NCBI GenBank assembly: GCA_035549015.1
Contig: DASZRW010000015.1
Span: forward strand, 1-64,000
From: JAFDZV01 sp035549015
Lineage (GTDB): Bacteria > Bacteroidota > Ignavibacteria > OLB7
Direction: 5' to 3'
DNA: 64,000 bases
Position 1 is the first letter of the stretch, and every line of letters begins with the position of its first letter. Shown piece after piece: positions 62,601-64,000 of this stretch. The notes beneath the pieces were generated by a model. It searched no databases. It was not told the origin of the DNA and worked only from the letters and a program-made list of their open reading frames with translations. The translations under genes were made by a program, and so were the position numbers.

Positions 62601-62982
62601 GCTGAAGGAGATGGGGCGCCTTTGGGAATCTTCCAGGTACTATCGTGCAGGGTTGCCGCTGCGGGTGCTGCGGAAAGGGTTTGTGCATTCGAAGGCGCGT
62701 TCGGCGTTCGGCGGGCTCGTGGATCTCATGGCGAAACTGAACCGTTCGTTTCGTGAAGGTAACGTTCGGCAGGCGGCACGTTTCTGGGAACGGCGATCTC
62801 GTACTGGGAAGTTGAGCCCAAGTCTTTGCGTTGCGGTAGAGTATGCACTCCGTGGCAACTTTGCGGCGGCGGGGCGTATCTGCCGCGGGGTGATTACTCG
62901 TTGTGTTCGGAGCAGCGAGCCCTCCGGTGCCATGGTGATGGATGCGCTGGAGTTGCTGGCGGCATGTTCGCTGCCATCCTGA
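59605..62982 (+). CDS. STAND-type NTPase with N-terminal DUF4062-like domain and C-terminal TPRs, 1125 aa
   Basis: Residues 10-120 resemble DUF4062 (FRLLVLAMSTAELRLNERTV, VLREIDAGAFCIGLIGSDYS), a domain common at the start of large regulatory or defence NTPases. The P-loop is GAPAGWGKTS at 259-268 and Walker B is VLMVIDGIDG at 344-353, giving a NACHT/STAND ATPase. From about residue 640 the protein is TPR-rich (for example ALTALETAEKILRMHLGGQD, LLAAREFLERTLSISRALFP, LEAAECLYREALGFDLETFG). This order matches nephrocystin-3-like/NLR-type proteins. No effector nuclease or protease domain is visible; the N-terminal domain or a partner might serve that role. ATG 59605 is favoured over upstream codons. 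Codon use is less GC-biased than in neighbours. Confidence 0.85.
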   Translation: MANNDNVVYSHSNSHPEFRLLVLAMSTAELRLNERTVAAVLPMMRHACIERGIRFALADPCIGPDGYDSYSVQDLVSVLREIDAGAFCIGLIGSDYSMWRGETAAAGLPALVSASPWIAEALERQLGPCEIMMREGILRKPERMKHRAAFFNTSGSVHVAPLHHRRRLQGLMRDARRLGFPLGSASTESELTESIRTCLLKWLDIWFPVHELRGRIASERRDHEAFRDSYCPIYRRRSGTFSQLDAVAWDSEGGLLLVGAPAGWGKTSLLVNWVRDYRNRYPDAFIIEHYVGAVPASRNPITFMRRVLWEMKEQFAIAEDVPLHADGITNAYHRWLAVERKEPVLMVIDGIDGFDGAARPGEVLPSVISGHLRIVASVLTPEGRWPSSVPESAQRLQVPALSLKEFDALVRQQSGGHGASRHGLAIRIAAMTGVDDTFLKTLLMQVLADSRRSKPEATAMLLRYEREIKELEQVHGEVGNESREAHRRRPVLLMEMIMEDLAAVCNDLPVRAFLRALWASRDGLTPDEVLAAIGSEKHVDEQHVTMLVDAFRPCLSNPGGPYVRVHDRVLHAIERLHVRGPVARSRARLELAAVLAKLPRDSRRTHMRVRLLKEAGDARRLNAELCRIETVCMFHAEGREHELLVYWNGRSSAEIERRYLASLERFATLHGRRSAAYVEACGAVASLLQRAGRYPAAARLLAAERLLHVRRDQHSRAHADCLNRLADAKLATGHPRTAGRLLERVLGIQQQLGLEETIEHADTHRRLAGVFDARGRHHEALTALETAEKILRMHLGGQDERRLRNDADRGVVLFKLEKYEFAEDVLRATLAACEQTLGQHHTLTMELCNSLGTLCQANAILSANGRADGVMQDGKWLLAAREFLERTLSISRALFPQGHPDTTSRMSNLGYQCRLEGDLEAAECLYREALGFDLETFGEVHPRIAGLLINLASVLRLRGGEGRQSGALELLQRGRRIRTRLRDGADTDVSDIELNIASLLKEMGRLWESSRYYRAGLPLRVLRKGFVHSKARSAFGGLVDLMAKLNRSFREGNVRQAARFWERRSRTGKLSPSLCVAVEYALRGNFAAAGRICRGVITRCVRSSEPSGAMVMDALELLAACSLPS

Positions 62983-63011
62983 GGGAGGGAGGTACCTCCA
63001 CCTGCGCATGC

Positions 63012-63053
63012 CAACGACCGGAGGTGCCCGCAATGGGACCGCTCCGGTCGTTG
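63012..63053. terminator. bidirectional terminator-like hairpin between convergent genes
   Basis: CAACGACCGGAG (63012-63023) pairs with CTCCGGTCGTTG (63042-63053), 12 perfect bases, with inner partial pairing GGTGCCC/GGGACC. It lies between the plus-strand STAND gene (ends 62982) and the minus-strand gene (ends 63100). Confidence 0.7.
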
Positions 63054-63099
63054 ATTCATCGGGTGTATGCCCAGCGTTTACCTGAACGGGCCGCCACTA

Positions 63100-63561
63100 T
63101 TATGCATGTCCTCTTCCGTCCGGTCCAACGATGTCATCGATAACGATGATCGTCAGTCCGCATACCGCTTCACCGTCTGCCGTTTCAAATCGCCACTGGT
63201 CCACAAGCTGGAGGCCAGTGGAGCTCGCCGATCCAATTCCAATTGGACTTGCGGGGTCCAGGTTGGCCGGTTTCCCACTGTTGCAATCGCCGTCGGCATA
63301 CTTCACTCGAACGATATACTTAGTGCCCGACTGCGCTGTTGCATGATAATCATGATTCCGAAACTGGTTCAGCGAAACGCCCGTGCAGTTTGTGAGCGGG
63401 AGCGAGACGGTACTGTCTTCAGTGGTTATCATCACTTCTACCTTCTTTGCCTGGCTGTATTCGAGCACGATGATGGCGTGCTGGCGCTGGGAGCCTGAAA
63501 GGATGATCGGTGCGACAAACTCGACAGCAGAGGTGAGCGGATTCCAACTTGAGTACGTCAT
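63100..63561 (-). CDS. hypothetical protein, 153 aa
   Basis: AAGGAG 6 bases before ATG 63561 makes this the likely start; a longer form could begin at 63639, just after the stop of the upstream gene. Beta-rich sequence: VEFVAPIILSGSQRQHAIIV, KVEVMITTEDSTVSLPLT, TKYIVRVKYADGDC, LQLVDQWRFETADGEAVCGL. No signal peptide. It follows the transglutaminase-like gene by about 80 bases, so the two are probably transcribed together. Not recognised. Confidence 0.7.
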   Translation of the reverse strand: MTYSSWNPLTSAVEFVAPIILSGSQRQHAIIVLEYSQAKKVEVMITTEDSTVSLPLTNCTGVSLNQFRNHDYHATAQSGTKYIVRVKYADGDCNSGKPANLDPASPIGIGSASSTGLQLVDQWRFETADGEAVCGLTIIVIDDIVGPDGRGHA

Positions 63562-63644
63562 GGTTCTCCTTCGGTTTGAGGAATACGTTGAATGGTCATC
63601 GAACTCTTTCTCAACATCTCTCCACTCGTTGGAGTTCATTGCTG

Positions 63645-64000
63645 TTAAATGCTCCCGAGCGGATGTACCTCCCAGGCATGATCGCTGTTGAATGCGTACA
63701 GGGGAGTGTACTGATGTTTTAGCAGCGGATTGGTCTTGTCGGTAATACCATCGTCCGATCCATCTGCCGCATACCATCCCGTCTCCAAATACATTTCGTG
63801 CGACCAGGTCGGGTCGATCAGCGCCCATGGACCGTTCTCCGTTTTGTAGACAACCCATGCATGAGCACGCAGGTCATGGACTGTTGTACCATCGGTCTGC
63901 AGGTAGTTGCCGAGGACGATGCGGATACAATACGGGCTGATCCCGGTGCCAATCGTCAGGCTTGCCAGGAGGATGGCCAGGTCTTCGCAATCGCCCGCTC
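63645..64000 (-). CDS. transglutaminase-like protein, C-terminal part (cut by window end)
   Basis: The minus strand at the window edge reads GDCEDLAILLASLTIGTGIS, YCIRIVLGN, LRAHAWVVYKTENGPWALID and PTWSHEMYLETGWYAAD, ending in stop TAA at 63645-63647. The Cys of GDCED, the His of RAHAWV and the Asp of LIDPTW make the transglutaminase-like Cys-His-Asp triad. At least 118 residues are inside the window; the N-terminal part is missing, so export and domain context are unknown. The same fold occurs in the protein encoded at 4644-6305. Confidence 0.88.
   Translation of the reverse strand, partial: AGDCEDLAILLASLTIGTGISPYCIRIVLGNYLQTDGTTVHDLRAHAWVVYKTENGPWALIDPTWSHEMYLETGWYAADGSDDGITDKTNPLLKHQYTPLYAFNSDHAWEVHPLGSI

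Overview
The window is GC-rich bacterial DNA with loosely packed genes and intergenic gaps of 200-1100 bases. It probably comes from the Bacteroidetes/Chlorobi (FCB) side, perhaps a Kapabacteria/Ignavibacteria-like organism. The evidence is at least three secreted beta-propeller-type proteins with C-terminal type IX secretion (T9SS) sorting domains, a CusA-type RND pump fused to a TolC-like outer membrane component, and no rRNA, tRNA or phage genes. The taxonomic label is inference from gene style, not a placement.

Layout. 0-1.4 kb: two unknown genes and a VOC protein. 1.5-14.7 kb: surface and secreted proteins (two T9SS cargo proteins) mixed with hydrolase-like proteins that lack signal peptides (transglutaminase-like, phospholipase C-like, GH18-like), plus small relics of duplicated genes. 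15-22.5 kb: small stress or detoxification-type genes (VOC, YciI, ECF42 sigma factor, DHFR-like, AlkD, two DinB, a broken GyrI-like gene). Three attC-like integron recombination sites lie between them, so part of this block looks like a gene-cassette array without an integrase (a CALIN). 22.8-26.4 kb: an AAA ATPase plus subtilase pair matching the IetAS anti-plasmid/anti-phage module. 26.5-31 kb: a TPR-HTH regulator, a frameshifted gene, and an SRPBCC/toroid gene pair. 31-36.7 kb: an SBBP-type secreted protein, a VOC gene, an IS200-like transposase with its dispersed repeats, an amber-interrupted gene and a subclass B3 metallo-beta-lactamase. 36.8-43.3 kb (minus strand): a metal efflux operon (a small Cys/His-rich secreted protein, CusA-TolC fusion, CusB, and the stump of a CDF exporter). 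43.5-52.4 kb: mixed metabolic and unknown genes, with a second A-B-A cluster of the dispersed repeats. 52.6-58.9 kb (minus strand): two propeller-type secreted proteins, one paralogous to the gene at 7.4 kb, and a SEC-C protein gene broken by two simple-sequence indels. 59.6-63 kb: a 1125-residue STAND-type NTPase with TPRs. The end holds a transglutaminase-like gene cut by the window edge.

The strongest themes are: (1) gene acquisition and decay, shown by attC sites, relics of neighbouring genes, at least six interrupted genes and dispersed palindromic repeats; (2) defence-type loci (IetAS, and perhaps the STAND protein); (3) a heavily secreted lifestyle with T9SS. No single operon stands out as a wholly new system. 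The best candidates for new biology are the CALIN block with its duplicated DHFR/ECF42 junction, the STAND protein, and the set of signal-less hydrolases.
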